Shown: in pieces, positions 10,760 through 24,500 of the stretch
Layout of the letters: each line of letters starts with the position of its first letter
How positions within the stretch are numbered: the stretch's first letter is position 1
Assembly: GCA_028554755.1 (NCBI GenBank)
Contig: JAPTOF010000006.1
Location: forward strand, 1,296,501-1,360,500
Origin: Cordia subcordata
Lineage: Eukaryota; Streptophyta; Magnoliopsida; Boraginales; Cordiaceae
DNA length: 64,000 nt
Reading direction: 5' to 3'
Notes under the pieces: generated by a model
Database searches by the model: none
The model's input: only the letters and a program-made list of their open reading frames with translations
What the model was told of the DNA's origin: nothing
Made by a program: the position numbers and the translations under genes

Positions 10760-13160
10760 AAGGCCATCGAAGAACAGGCATCGACCTTCTCTAAACGTCC
10801 AAAATTTTTCTTGGTCCTTGCATAAATCCAATTTAAGTTGTTAAACTTTCCCAATCCATTAAGTCATTGGGTTTCAAATAACTTTGGCTTTTATATAACA
10901 AAACAAAAGATGCCGATCTCATGATCATATTTTTGTCAATTTTCCGATTGAGAATTGAGCATTGTGCCCATTCACGACAATTGGCTATGTTATTTTATCG
11001 ATTTGAAAGCACCTAACCAACCAATCTTAAACACATGAGTACTATGCCAACAGAAAAAGTCTATGTCATATGTTTAGAATATTATCATATTATCAACGAA
11101 ATTTTATACTCGTAAACAATTAATATGATTATGATGAGATAATATAAACAGTTCATATTATTGAATTACATTTAAAATATTATGGTGTTATAAAAATATC
11201 TTCACTCTGATGATTGCTTGATCTTCTTATTTAATCATAGCCAATAATACAAGATATCCTATTCTAGAAGAACGTTATAATGTAGTTGAACATGAAAAGA
11301 AATGCTCCTAGTTTATACTCAAGGCTGGATTTGAATATTCACCCACCGTTATAAGAAACAGTTAAAGGAAACTTGGTTGAAGTCCACGAGTGACCCACGT
11401 GACATAACATGGTCCTGCCTCGGTAATGACTAGATCTAAAAGCATTTAAACTTTTTCAAACTCACATTTTGGTTGGTTTAATGCTACAAAAAGACGTAGT
11501 GTTTAGGCTTTTCCATTGAAGGAGATCAAAAGAACCAAACCGATCACATTGTTTGCAGTTGTAGAAATCCACTGGTTACACACCACTAATTCTCAAGCTA
11601 CGAATAATCCTTGTATTTTCTTTAAATTTATAGTTATGAGCAAAAATTCAACGATATGCTAATAATGTAATATCTTTACAAGCAAGTTTTTTTTCTAATA
11701 CCTATTAATTGGGAGGCATGAATGGTATCCCACGTGTATACGTAAAGGATGCACCATGAGTCCTTGGCATGAAGCGTGCTAGACATCGTTATAGGTAGTG
11801 GTATTGCCCAACCTTAGAAATGCAAGAAGGGTGAGTGACAGCAGTAGTGGTGCTTCGATAAGTCTAGCGAGCTGACACTCTATAGACCTGATGGCTGCCT
11901 AAGCTACTTTTGATTTGAAGTAAGGGCTGTAGAATGTGTCACTGACATCCCTTACAAGTAATAAACAGCATTATCCATGCAATTACAAAGGTATGCAGTC
12001 ATCGTTCTATCTTCTTTCCAAGTTAGTTCTATAATCTTACTAATTTGAACGTCAAAGTCAGCCCCATCGTAATATTCTCTTTTTACCGAACTTCGACCAT
12101 CAAAACAATTATGGTGAAGATAATGGCTTTATCACCTACTGTCAGAAGAAGACAACCAAAATTTAACTATTATATCATGATTTTATTACTTCTGATCCAA
12201 GTACACAGGATTGATCTCGAAAATAATCCACTATTATACTTGCCTGCATTAGGTAGACGCCACTAATCACGGAGGCATCATCCAAGTATTTCTTCAAGTT
12301 TCAACCAAAGCCAACCCCGAAAAGAAGGTAACTAAATTTAACTAACTCAACCAAAAAGTGTTTGAAATTAGCTAATAAGCTCAAATGACTTGAAACACAC
12401 TTAACCAACAACGAAGCCTTCACCAACAGCAGTCCTTCTCCACCAATTCGTCTCATCACCATCATCCGCTAAGCAACCAGGCCCCACTCTCAGCAGCCAC
12501 CAGTTTGGCCCCCCCTTTTTTTGCACTTTGGAGACCATCTCTTTTGCTTCGCCTGTTTACTTAAAATCAGCCCTTGGGAATCGCCGGCTTCCACATTTAT
12601 AATGCTTCCACCTATTGGTAGCCCTGGTTTCTGGCTCTGTCTTTTTCCTTCCTTTTCTTTAGAATAGGAAAGGAAGAACTCTCCCAACAAATACATTTTT
12701 TAGAATTCGAACTTGTATTTCTTTCTCACGGAGCGAGGCTGTTACACTATAACTAACGACTTGTTGGTTTCTTGTCCTTGCTTCACCCACTGTTGCTTTT
12801 GCAACGATACTTCTTTTGCAAAAAAACACTTCCCATTCGACAGTTGAGTTTCAGAGACCAATCTTTTGATTAAAAAAAGCTTCTCACAATTTGATAGCTC
12901 GATCGAAGTATTTACTTTATTGCTGATTTTATCACGCAAATTAAGCTTTAGTTCTCTTTTTTCATTATTTGGAAAAGATTGATTGCGGTTTCAACGGTTC
13001 ATTAAAAGCAGAAAACTTTTTTGCTTCCTCATTTCTGCAAAGTAACATTCATTTATAAGTACTCGAAACCATCAAAGCTCCAAATTTTCTATTACACATA
13101 GTTTTCTTTTCCTGATCTTCAACTGCATATTCGTTACTTTGCTTAGCAGTTCACACAGTG
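10760..13160. other. Intergenic DNA upstream of the pectin acetylesterase gene
   Basis: No supported gene. Base composition changes near 11700-11960 and 12400-12700, which are richer in G and C than the surroundings, but frames there are short and without recognisable motifs. The last part should contain the promoter of the pectin acetylesterase gene. Confidence 0.5.
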
Positions 13161-13166
13161 GTGCCC

Positions 13167-13174
13167 TATATAAA
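13167..13174 (+). promoter_or_regulatory. TATA box of the pectin acetylesterase gene
   Basis: TATATAAA within CCCTATATAAACTC lies 80 bp upstream of the start codon. Transcription would begin near 13200, leaving a leader of about 50 bases, which is usual for a plant gene. Confidence 0.7.
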
Positions 13175-13253
13175 CTCCTCTCGACGAAACAGCAGCAAAT
13201 TAAGAAAAAGAAGAAAGCTGCTTAATTAGCTCGATCAGAGGAAATAATAAAAC

Positions 13254-16200
13254 ATGAAATTAGTCGTTGCATTAGCGTTGTTTTTGCTAATGTGCTGTCC
13301 GCGGTGCATTTACGCGGCGGACGAGCGGCTTCGGGTGAAGATGACTCTTGTCCGCAACGCCTCGACCCTTGGAGCTTGTACGTTTCCTTCGTTATCATTC
13401 TTCATTATAATTCTTATGAGTCTCATTTTTTACGTTCTCAAATTTTTTTAGACCCTTTCTTAGTAATATATAACACATATAACGGGAGTTTTGTACGTCG
13501 AATCATTTAATTTAGTTCATTTTGTGTTATTGTGGCTTTTGTAGATTGCTTGGATGGAAGCTTGCCTGCGTATCATCTCCACAGAGGATTCGGGGCTGGA
13601 GCACGCAATTGGCTTTTGCAGTTCGAGGTAAATTTTTCTAATTTTTGTGGGGGCAAAAAGGGGAAAAAGATTGCGTGCCGCGGACATGTTTTTGCTTGTT
13701 TTGCCTAAAGAAAATGTCTGCCGCATATCTCGATCCACGAAAACGTCTCTTTTCGTTTTCCCTTTTCACACTTGGCGGCCTTTTCTTTTTTCAACTTTGG
13801 TTGCTTAATGTATCGTTTTGGCAATAGAACTGATTCGGACCTCATTACGACGCTAGACAGGTGTTTCCCATAATAAAACTTCAACTCCTGACGTCTAAGT
13901 AACAAATGTCATTCTATTTTTATTTAGCACTCATATTTATCTCTTATGTGGCATACGAAAAATAGATAGAGAAACAAAAGAAAATTTTACATTAGTGTGT
14001 GCACTAAGAATATGTGTTAGAGTGTAATATGCTGATGTTAAGAATAGGAAAAATTCTAACATTTCCAGTAACTTTTGTAATTTTCTATTTCAACATCAAA
14101 ACTGATATGAGTTGAATCTTGACCCCTAGCTCATAGATGGTCACTGAAGGTAGAACTTTTATGTTTGAATCACGCATGACTTTTCGCGGTGTTTCATTTC
14201 TAAAATTCAAATGTCCTATATGAGTCTAGTTTGAGATAGGTGGAGATTTTCTTTAGGGTATGATTTGAACAAGTTGGGCATCTAAACATCCACATATTGG
14301 AAATTTGAGAAGTGCGAAGAATATTTTCATTTATAATATAAATAATTCATTTTAAACACTCTGCTTTTAAATACTTTTTATCTAAATTTATTGTAATCAT
14401 ATAAAGTACTGACTTAAGTATCAAGATTTGAGCAATTCTCTTTCTTATAAGTCAGCTTATGTGATTTGATGAGGATAAATATCTTCACTAATTTTTACCT
14501 TATCCCTAACAAATTAAATCTAAAACTCGTGAAAGAATTAATTTGAAGTGCTCACGAACCAATTCCCGTTTCCTTCTTTAGATTGAAATGCAGCGGGGAG
14601 ACATCTTTGTCAGTCAACCTTAAGAGCCAAGTTGTTCTTGATTCATATTAAGATTTCGGCCAACAAAATCATCCAATAATGTCATCTTTATAGGAACACG
14701 TCTTCCTCATAACACCAATTAGGTATTTGTGTGGGTTGTTACCATATGGACTAACATGTCATTGCCCTATCTATATAAAACGAGTCGTGACCATGTGACT
14801 ACCAATTTCCAGCTAGTGGACCACTTAGCGTTGTCTGTAATTGACAACAAGCTCGTCTAGGGGAAATTAAGAGTCTGTTTGGAAATGTTTTATTTTTTTA
14901 TTTTGTAAAACAGTTTTACAGAATTGTTTTTAAAAACTATTTTCAAAAACAAAATAATAAAAAATTTGTTTGAATAGAAGATAAATTTATTTCTTTATCT
15001 TGCATTAAAAAGATCATTACACCTTTATTTTTTTCTTTATATTTGATTTTTTCCTCTAATAAACATATATCTACATATGTACACACACATATATGTATGT
15101 GTGTGTATAATATGCGGATTCCAAAAAAGGCTAGAATAGGCATGGGGTCGGGTGAGGGTCAGGTTAGGTGGGGTGGGGGGTGGGCTAGGGTTGGGTAGGG
15201 TGGGGGGAAGGAAAATAATTAAATAATGAAATTGCTCTTTTGAGAACAACATGTCAAAAATATATGAAAACAACAAAAATGTGTTTCCTATTTTTTGTTT
15301 TTAAAAATAATTTTTTAGAACAGTTTTAAAAAAAAATTTAGAAAACAGCTGCTTCCAAACAAGTTTTTATGTTTTTTATTTTCAAAAACAAAAAAATTAT
15401 TTTTAAAAACAGTTCTAAATAGCCCTTAAGTATCCTATAGCTATTGACTCTTGAATTTTGCCTATGTTAGAGACAACCTCTTGACCGGAAAAATAAAAGC
15501 GACACTTATCACGTAAAATACAAAATGAATTATACGAAAGGATAAAGAAATTAAGATTGCCAACTAGAGCCATATGGAATTAGTAAAAGATCTAATAATT
15601 AGAATATGAATGGTTTTTGATGGGACAATATGTCCCTTTGTGAACTGGTTTTATTATTCCTGGTATAATTAGGGTGGTGGGTGGTGCAATGATATCAAGT
15701 CCTGCTTGGATAGAGCCCAAACTCGCCGCGGTTCAACTCGTTACATGAGCAAGTTGGAGACTTTCTCTGGCATTCTCAGCAACAATGCCTCTCTAAACCC
15801 TGGTATGCTTCTTTTAATTTTATCAAATGACTATATATTTGAAAATGATCATATTGTTTCTCCGTAATCTTCTAATTTCACTCTGAGTTATGTTTTACCT
15901 ATTCTTTATATTGTAATAATTCATATGCTAAACATAATTACTCTTTTACATAACAAGAATTCGTACTACATTTAAAAAATTAGAGCATCATCGCAGTAAT
16001 AATATATATAATAAATTAATAACCGCCTTCAGATACACCAACGAATTTTCATTATGTTGTTGTACGTGGAAAAGAACAAACGGTTCATTTTCGGGTCATT
16101 AATGGCCTTAATGAATTAGCGTCGTTTTTATGCACATAGGGCCAAACATGTCCTGACCCAAAAAAAAGAAAAGGAAGAGAGAAAAGGTTACAATGTGCAG

Positions 16201-19200
16201 TTGCATGAAAAAGGCCATGTTCGAAATACACTATGGCACGTGAATTCATACTATGTTCATGTCCAAACAGACAGCTAGTGCTGCATTATTATATCTGTTT
16301 CCAGCCTTTTCATCACTTGCAGCTTTCACTCTCCATGCCTCAGTGAGAGATTCATTCTTTTGTTAGTCAACTTGTCGGTGAGGTTTTCTATATACGCACC
16401 AATTTGATTCTTGCTCATGGATTTTGTTGTATGTTGTAAGTTAACGTCTCTTGGAGCTTGTCTAGATTGACGTTTTTAAAAGTATTTTTTTAAATAATTT
16501 TTTAAAAAATGTTTGTTTAAAAAGCTAAAGTTTTGACTTTTGAAAAAAATTGTATTTGAACTTTTTTTCATAATTACAGTTTTTTGGTAGTTAAGTCAAA
16601 TAGTTATTAAAAAAAGAACGTGCAATTCCTTAAAAAATGCTTTTTTCTTAGAAAAAGCCAATCCAAACAGGGCCTTAGAACTCGTAAAGATTGGTTTTAA
16701 AAAAAATTGAAAAAGTGTTTTTTTTGAAAAATTAAAAATTTTTAACTTCTAGAAAAAATTAAAATTGAGCTTTTTTCTTCATTAGTTTTAGGTTTTTTTT
16801 TTTTTTTTGAAATCTAATCCAAATACTTATTGCTAAAAAAGATGTGATTTTTCATAACTTTTTTCTTTTTCATGAAAAAAAGCCAGGAATTTCATTTGAA
16901 TATCTTTAATCGATTCATTTTACGTTTCCTTCTATCTTGTTAGTCGAGATAAAGTAAAAAAATGAAATAATAGACTAAAGTGATAAAACTATTCCAAGTA
17001 ATTTTTTGGGCTCTGTGCCCCGATAATCCACAAAATGACTCTGTTCCTATTTGGCACCTTAGGCAAAATGTCATCTTGAATTTGTTGTCACCCATGCATA
17101 TAGCTAGGTACTAGATATTGCATGCATGTGGACAGCGAGAGAACAGACGAGTCTATAAATTAATTGATGAACGACTTTTGAGTCAGTAGAGCCAAGCACG
17201 TACCCACTTCTAAGAAGATGGCATGACCTGGACACCAAAATTTAGACTCCATTCAGAATTTAGGTAGTCATTTGTCCAGCTTCCACTTAAGACTTCTAGC
17301 TGGATACACCATCTCACAGGTCCATCTTTATTTATTTATTTGTTATTTTAACCTCCGGACCTATACGTATGAAGGGAATAACTTGGTCAATCGCGGCGTG
17401 TATTAGTACCACGAGAACGATGTAGCTGTGTGTGTCACATTTTCAGACCATAAGGTTGTTGGTTGAGACAGATTGTCATGAGAGAAATTAATGGTTATAA
17501 AATGATAATGCAATATGATGAAATAATTTATTGCATTCAGAATTATCAACTGCGGTTTCATTTGCGCACCATAAATCTTGCTTGTTTCGTATGTTAATCT
17601 TCATTTTCAATCACATACCTGTTTGAAGTAGTTGTGACACCATTGAACTTGTCACAAACATTGGACTCCCTAAGTAGTAAGCTGATATTTTTTATTCAAT
17701 TAACCAGGATATTTTACTTGATGAAATCCAAATTTGCAGATTTTTACAACTGGAACCGAGTTAAGCTTAGATACTGTGATGGAGCCTCATTTTCTGGTGA
17801 TTCTAAGTTTGACAATGGTGTATGTTCCTTACTCTTCTGTTCTCTGCTTCTCAGCATTTTTCGAAATTGTCGTGGTCTCAACGTGTCTAATATTTTTCTT
17901 TTGTTGAATGAAAAACAGAGTTCACTGCTTTATTTCAGGGGGCAAAGAATTTGGCGAGCAATTATTCTTGATCTGCTCCCGAAAGGTCTAGGACAAGCTA
18001 GAAAGGTATTCTCATTCTGTACTCATAACTGTTTCATAATATCAAAATCGATCAATAATGTGATTTGATATAAACTAAAAATATGATATAACCTAGTAGA
18101 TAATGCAGTTTGAAGGTGCATTATGATGAACTTAAGTTCTATTTTATGAATTAGCCATGTTCATAGTGATTGTAATTTCCATTTAGCACAGTTGAGGTCC
18201 ATTGAGTTCTGCAAATTTGTTTGCAAAATTACAAGAATGCTTTGGTTTATGGCTGGATTGACAGTTGATTTCCTACAGTTGCATCTAGGATAAAATTAAA
18301 TAAAGAAATGGCCGATTCTTGACGATAAAAGCTTAACGCAGATGATTTTGCTTCTTACAGCATGCATGACTTAAATCCTGGTTGTTTCATTGCGGCATTT
18401 AAATCCAGGCTTTGCTTTCTGGTTGCTCAGCTGGAGGTCTGGCATCTTTTCTGCACTGTGACAAGTTCGCCAGCCATTTACCTAGAAATGCTAGTGTAAA
18501 ATGCTTGAGCGATGGTGGATTCTTCTTGGATGAGTAAGCTTTTTGCTGCTCAGTCTGCCCTCGAGGAATTATTCCACTACTTTTTTCCTACTTACCATTT
18601 CACAATTTCTTTTGGCCTTCCTTGCAGAAGAGACATAAGTTTGAACCACACTATGAGATACTTCTACAAACAACTTGTTTATCTGCAGGTATGCCTTTTT
18701 AGCTAGTGGACTTGTAACTTAAATAATATGGAAAAGATAGTCGAATTTTAGTCATTTCTGCATCCCATCGTAATTTATAACTTGGTTGATCTTGTAGCAG
18801 TAGAGATAATTACATATTCTAAAGTATTCAAGTTGTAGGATTTCATAATTAGGCAGTGTCATCCTATTCAGGGACATCAAAACTGTAGGATAAGTAATAT
18901 TTGTGTAATTTGATATCTTCCACTTACTTTCATAATTAATCATTGTATCTGCTATTTATACGTCTGAGGATGTTACTTGGCAGGGGGTAGAGCAGAATCT
19001 GAACAAGAATTGCACAAGCTTACGCTACTATCCAGAGCAAGTATCTATTTTCCAACTCATTTTGGTCTTTCCGTCAGTTTAAATTTTCGCTGGGTGTAAT
19101 TTTGGTAATTCGGTGTTTTCCAGTGCTTTTTCCCACAGTACGCGTTACCATACATCAGAACACCGTTTTTCATCTTAAACTCAGCATACGATGTCTATCA

Positions 19201-19861
19201 AGTAAGAAAAAATTATTCATCCACCATTACTTATCAAATCATATAGCACATATGAAACCAGGGCCATTGTCATGCTGTTTGATGATGCAATCTTTTCATT
19301 TTAACAGTTTAACCACATATTGGTGCCTCCTCCTGCTGATCCTCGTGGACACTGGAATCACTGCAAGGCCAATCCAGCAGCATGCAGCCCCGCGCAATTA
19401 AATATTTTGCAAGGTTAGTTTGCTCCCTCTTTGGGAAAAGAGCAAAAGAAAGGAAAAGTTCACTCTGTCACAGTACAAAAGTTGTTTCGATTGAAGGCTT
19501 TTGCTTTAATGTTGTTCAGGATTCAGGAAAGACATGCTTACAGCTTTGCGGTATTTCTTGCGATTCTCAAGAAGAGGAGGGATGTTCATAAACTCTTGCT
19601 TTGCTCATTGCCAAAGTGAATCCCAAGACACATGGTTTGCAGCTGATTCTCCCAGAATAAATAATAAGGTACTCGATTTGCAATCTTTGAGTTCCAATTT
19701 TCATCAACAGATGACTCGTAGTTTCAACCAATTACTAACTGGAAAAATTGTTGCAGACTGTTGCAGAGGCGGTGGGCGATTGGTACTTCGGGAGAAGAAT
19801 AAGCAAAACAATTGATTGTCCATATCCTTGTGATACGACTTGCCACAATTTGATTGGCTGA
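13254..19861 (+). CDS. PAE: Pectin acetylesterase (CE13 family), secreted
   Basis: The enzyme removes O-acetyl groups from pectin in the cell wall. Twelve exons keep frame throughout: 13254-13377, 13545-13627, 15673-15802, 17740-17819, 17919-18005, 18409-18533, 18628-18688, 18984-19040, 19124-19201, 19308-19413, 19520-19668, 19757-19861; 394 aa, normal for the family. A signal peptide (residues 1-21, [21 protein letters not shown]) precedes the mature enzyme. [11 protein letters not shown] follows the first conserved block. GCSAGG carries the nucleophile Ser175; NSAYDVYQ gives Asp272, and NSCFAHCQ gives His340, completing the expected triad. Many Cys residues and NxS/T sites fit an extracellular glycoprotein. 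Intron 2 (2.0 kb) and intron 3 (1.9 kb) hold MITE-like DNA. The exact member (PAE number) cannot be assigned. It lies 1.7 kb upstream of TPP2 on the same strand. Confidence 0.95.
14871..15426. mobile_element. TIR element (Tourist-like) in PAE intron 2
   Basis: Flanked by TAA on both sides (14868-14870 and 15427-15429), with imperfect inverted ends: left GAGTCTGTTTGGAAATG, right reversed AGGGCTATTTAGAACTG. The interior is A/T homopolymer-rich on both arms, with a strongly G-rich tract near its middle. No coding capacity. Confidence 0.55.
15144..15207 (+). repeat. G-rich tract with quadruplex-forming pattern
   Basis: About 64 bases hold many runs of three to six G separated by one to four bases (for example GGTGGGGTGGGGGGTGGGC). 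The pattern fits a potential G-quadruplex in the sense strand of PAE intron 2. Confidence 0.7.
16452..16673. mobile_element. Short palindromic MITE-like element in PAE intron 3
   Basis: The left end GAGCTTGTCTAGATTGACG and the reversed right end GGCCCTGTTTGGATTGGC form imperfect inverted termini around A/T-rich arms. Similar 'GTTTGGATTGGCTTTT' ends recur at 57119-57246 and, in weaker form, near 58110, 62270 and 63180, so this is a repeated family in the window. Confidence 0.5.
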
Positions 19862-19869
19862 TACACTGA

Positions 19870-21370
19870 CACAGGTTTAACCATCTTTAACAGTATTCAT
19901 TCTAGGACTGCATTTAGAGCACTAAAAAGAGTCAGAATTCTTACGTTTAGCATACTTTGCAGGTTTACCATACAACGTACACATTAGTTAAAACGGACTT
20001 CTTCTGAAATCGTACCAGTTTAGGAGTAAGAATAAAGATTCCTAGCTATTCAGATGAGGAGAAAAGATACCAATAGATTAGAGAGATGGTGATCAAGATT
20101 CAATTACATAGTGCTGCAAGAAAACATCATATCAATATTATACAGTATTGCAGTTTATAAACTTTTAGTATCAAGTGCAGGTCTTTGATTTTTTCTCAGG
20201 TTGAGCCCGATGAGCATATTGTTGAAAGCCTTAAAATAAATTGTAAACGTGACATTTTTTTTACAGGAAGATAAATGGATTAGTGGATAGTTGAATTCTT
20301 TCATCTCCTGTATGACCCAAAATTAAGAAAGAGAAAATATCATCTGTAATAGTCTGCATTTGTAAATGCTATTATTCAGAGAAGTGAATGTAATCAACCA
20401 TCGTTGTCATCTGTCATTTTCACATTTGTACTTCTGTTTATCGTATTCCTGCTTTTCTTTCCAGCAGATTCTGTTTGTTTCACATCATGCAACTTTTTAT
20501 GTCAGTTTTACATATATGATGCTTCTTTATATTTTATGATGCTTCAAACTTTAGCAAACCGCAAAAATCTCTTTTGAGGAAAATATCGCTCAAGAAGGGA
20601 AAAGTTAAAAGGCCAATACGGGTTGAGTAAAATTGTAAAAGAATTTGATTGATTAAATTTTGATTGATTACATATAAGGCGCTGAAAGAATTTGATCCTC
20701 TCAATCAAAACTAAAGATATCATTATGGCCTAGGATTCAATATACGTTAATCCATGAGTTTGACAAAATGCCCAAACTAGTTTTAGTTCATTTGTCGCGA
20801 GGTGTGTTTTTAAAATAAATAAATATTCATAAGATCAAGCCAATTTGAACAAATCTTTTACGTTGTTAGGTACATGTATGGATATGGCAATGTATGATGT
20901 TTCTATTTTATAAGAAAAATCCAACGAAATTTTAGATTGATCGTTAGCAATTCAACAAGTCATTTTCAAATCTGACACCAGTCAATATGAGGAATAAATT
21001 TCAAATACAAGTGAGATGCATTAAGTTAAGACAGTATTTCCACTTGCGATGACCCAATGATCCAAACTGAAAATTCTCATGAGATGTCATGGACCCATTT
21101 CACTTGAAGGGCCGAAAGTCCAAATGCGACTGCCATGAATTTTATCTTATCCTTAATAAATAAATCCAATGTATGCAAACGAGTTACGTGGGACATATTA
21201 GTCAATACATTTCATGCAGGGGATAGATGACGTAATTTTCCGTCACCACAAGACAGCCCCAAAAAAAACCCCCGGCAGCTGGCGGAGCCGAGCTCAGCGC
21301 CGCCGGAATCAGCCACCTTACCACGCTAAATTTACTAAACCACCCCTTCTCCACGTAGTTGATTAATTAA
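19870..21370. other. Intergenic DNA between PAE and TPP2
   Basis: Contains the PAE 3' UTR and the TPP2 promoter/leader. No other gene seen. The stretch near 21240-21330 is richer in G and C (proximal promoter). Confidence 0.5.
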
Positions 21371-21557
21371 TTAGACAATGCAAAGCCCACTAATAATAAA
21401 ACAGGCGGATTTTACGAATCCAGTCCAATCATTTTTCTCTCATTTCATCTTTACGACTCTCAAAAAGCAAAGCAGGAGTGGAGAGAGAAACCATCACTAC
21501 TCCTACTACAACGTGGCTCCCAAGAGACGCGAGAAAAAGGCAAGAATAATCAAGGCG

Positions 21558-24500
21558 ATGCCTAGTGGTTCTCCCGTAAATACCGGCGAAGGCAATGGCG
21601 CTTTGCGTAATTGCAACCTGAACGAGTCCACTTTTCTAGCTTCTCTAATGCCTAAGCAAGAAATCGCCGCCAATCGCTTCACTGAAGCTCGTCCTCACTA
21701 CGACGGCCGCGGCGTCCTTGTCGCTATTTTCGGTATTCATCTGCTCAAATACTCGCGATTTTATAAATAAAATCAACTCCTCGCCGCGTATGCTTCCAGA
21801 TGACCTTGGTAAAACTAGACGAGTTTGCTCTAATTAGCAAAAACTCACTAAACATGGGAAAAAAGAGGAAGAAATTACATATGGTTGACCATAAAAATGT
21901 CAAACTAGACATTCAATTTGGGACTGAAAAAGATTATACTTCTAATTGATAAATTTATGTGAATTTTGTTTTCATTTGAAATGTTTGTGTTCAGATTCTG
22001 GTGTTGATCCAGCTGCGGCTGGCTTGCAAGTGACATCGGATGGAAAGCCGAAAATTCTAGACGTGATTGATTGGTAATATTTCTACTTAATATATGTGTA
22101 TGTGTGTGTCTGTATTGTATTGTATTGAACTAAGTTCTTGTTTATGAAAGCACTGGGAGTGGAGATGTAGATACGTCGACTATAGTGAAGGCTGACGAGG
22201 ATGGTTGTATTCGTGGAGCTTCTGGTGAGTTTCCTCGCTTGTTTAATAGTATTTTGACTTGAATTGGTTAACAACTATGTTAGTTGCAGACAAAGTCTTT
22301 TTGCTAGCTGGTGAGCATTAGCTTTGAATTATTCTGCATTGCCGAAGAATTGATAATGAGCATGCGCAGGTTTGAGTTTGGTATTTCGTTACGTTGTGGA
22401 GCATTATGGTTGCCAATGAAAATACTTGAATCGCTTAACTTTGGCATTACAAGTGACCAAACTTCAAATACAAATTTTAATGCCTAAATGGAAGAAGAAT
22501 GTAGGACGCTGAGTTTTTCTTTTTCATTTTGTTTCTTGGTTTGCAATTTTATTGAATCTTTATCCTCACTTTGTTATGTTGGATTAGGAAAGAGCATGTA
22601 AGTTGTAATAGAATTTGACTTTGTCACTTGCACTTCCTTCTCGTTGCTTCGCTTAACATTGTATTGCCTAGAGTTTGATTATGCCTGCTCCTAGAGTTTT
22701 GATTATGCTCTGTGAACTTTGTTTTAAGTTAGTATGTGTTTGATTTTTAGGGGCTGCACTTGTTGTGAATTCTTCGTGGAAGAACCCTAGTGGAGAATGG
22801 CACGTTGGTTACAAATTAGTATATGAGCTTTTTACAGATATTTTGAATTCTAGATTGAAGGTAACCCATGCACTTGTCATCGTGCATAGCACTGAATAAT
22901 ATGCTTTCTTCAATTAACCATTTTCACTCATAACTTGGTCAGTTACACTCTTCCCTTGCTAAATTTTTCGCTTGTGCAGAAGGAAAGAAAGAAAAAGTGG
23001 GATGAGAGGAATCAGGAAGCAATAGCTGAGGCTGTAAAGCAGCTTGAAGACTATGATAAGGTTTTGAGTCACTTTTGTCTTATTTATTATTGGTCATCAC
23101 ATAAGAAATCATGCATGATGCTGTCACTGACATTCATTTATATCTTCATAATAAGATAAAGGCCATTGCCAAGAGCAAGTTGTACTTTTTGTGCGTGATC
23201 TATAACTCTTAATTTTGGCTACAAGGTCATGTTCTTTTGCTTTTCAGTAAAATGTTTGTTCTGCAGAGTTCTAGTTGCTATGAAGATATATCTAATTCTT
23301 TTCTTTTTTCCTCCTTTCCTTCTGTTTGATCCTACACTGCTCAAGAACTTCTTTCACTGTCAAAAATCTGCTCAAATTTGTATCCTATTTCTTTGTTGAT
23401 CTTGATCTAACAATTGTTGCTGCACTTTCCTTTTCTTTTTCTCTATTCAATGCTTTACTTACTCAGGTTCAATTTTCAGCTGGTTTTCTACTTCTTTCAT
23501 CTTTTTATTGCATATGACAACTACTATTAAAATTGTGATGCAGAAACATGTAAAAGTTGAGGATGTTAAGTTGAAAAAAATTCGTGAAGACCTCCAGAAC
23601 AGAATTGATCTTCTTCGCAAGCACTCTGATGTCAGTTCTTTTCTTAATATTTTGTTTTCGAAGTTATCTAGCATGAGTTTTTTTCTTGTTCTTGTGACTA
23701 ACACATGTCCACATGTTTAGAGCTATGATGATAAAGGTCCTGTTATTGATGCTGTTGTATGGCATGACGGAGAGTTATGGAGGGTAGCTCTTGATACACA
23801 GAGTCTAGAGGATGAACCAGGATGCGGAAGACTAGCTGACTTTACTCCGCTGACTAATTATAGGTAGGTGATGGTTATTTGTAGCAGTGTAGTAGCGGTG
23901 TCACATTATGTATCTGCTTTGAGATTATGTTAATGTGCGGTTAATGAGTCTTGGTTGTAGCATGAAAGAGGATAACTTGAGACTGGGAAGGTTGATTCAT
24001 TGACTAGGCAATATGGCCGCAAGCCCTTCAATTTTGCTTTACTTAAACTCATTAATGATGCAGGAAAAGAAACCTTCCTTTCAACTGCTGTGTCTGGTGT
24101 TAGTTTGTGCATGGTATTTTGCCCATCCCATTTTTCAAGTTGGTACTTGTACTATCTAATGGTGCGGTGGATGTTAACTTGGATTCCTCATAATTTTTCT
24201 GTGGCCTTATAGTTGTCTTTTGCTATATAAATGTCCAAGTTGATTAGTAACTTTTCTTGAAAAATGGAGGAGCCTAATTTGTAGAGTTAGACCATTTTGT
24301 TTCAGGTACTGCCTTGGCAATTACATTGCTGATTGTTTGTGTGACAAGAATCTTACGTTTTCTTACATACGATCTGTTTACATATGAATATGATCTCTTT
24401 CTTGTTGCAGGAATGTGCCTCACATGAATATAGTAAATAAGTCAGATGAAATCCAACTTATGTGCTAATTTGTAGACTTGCTGAAATTCTCCATTGTAGC

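Noticed and set aside
12490..12696. Minus-strand 68-codon frame in a GC-richer patch upstream of PAE
   Set aside because: No recognisable motif, no splice context and promoter position; too little support for a gene.
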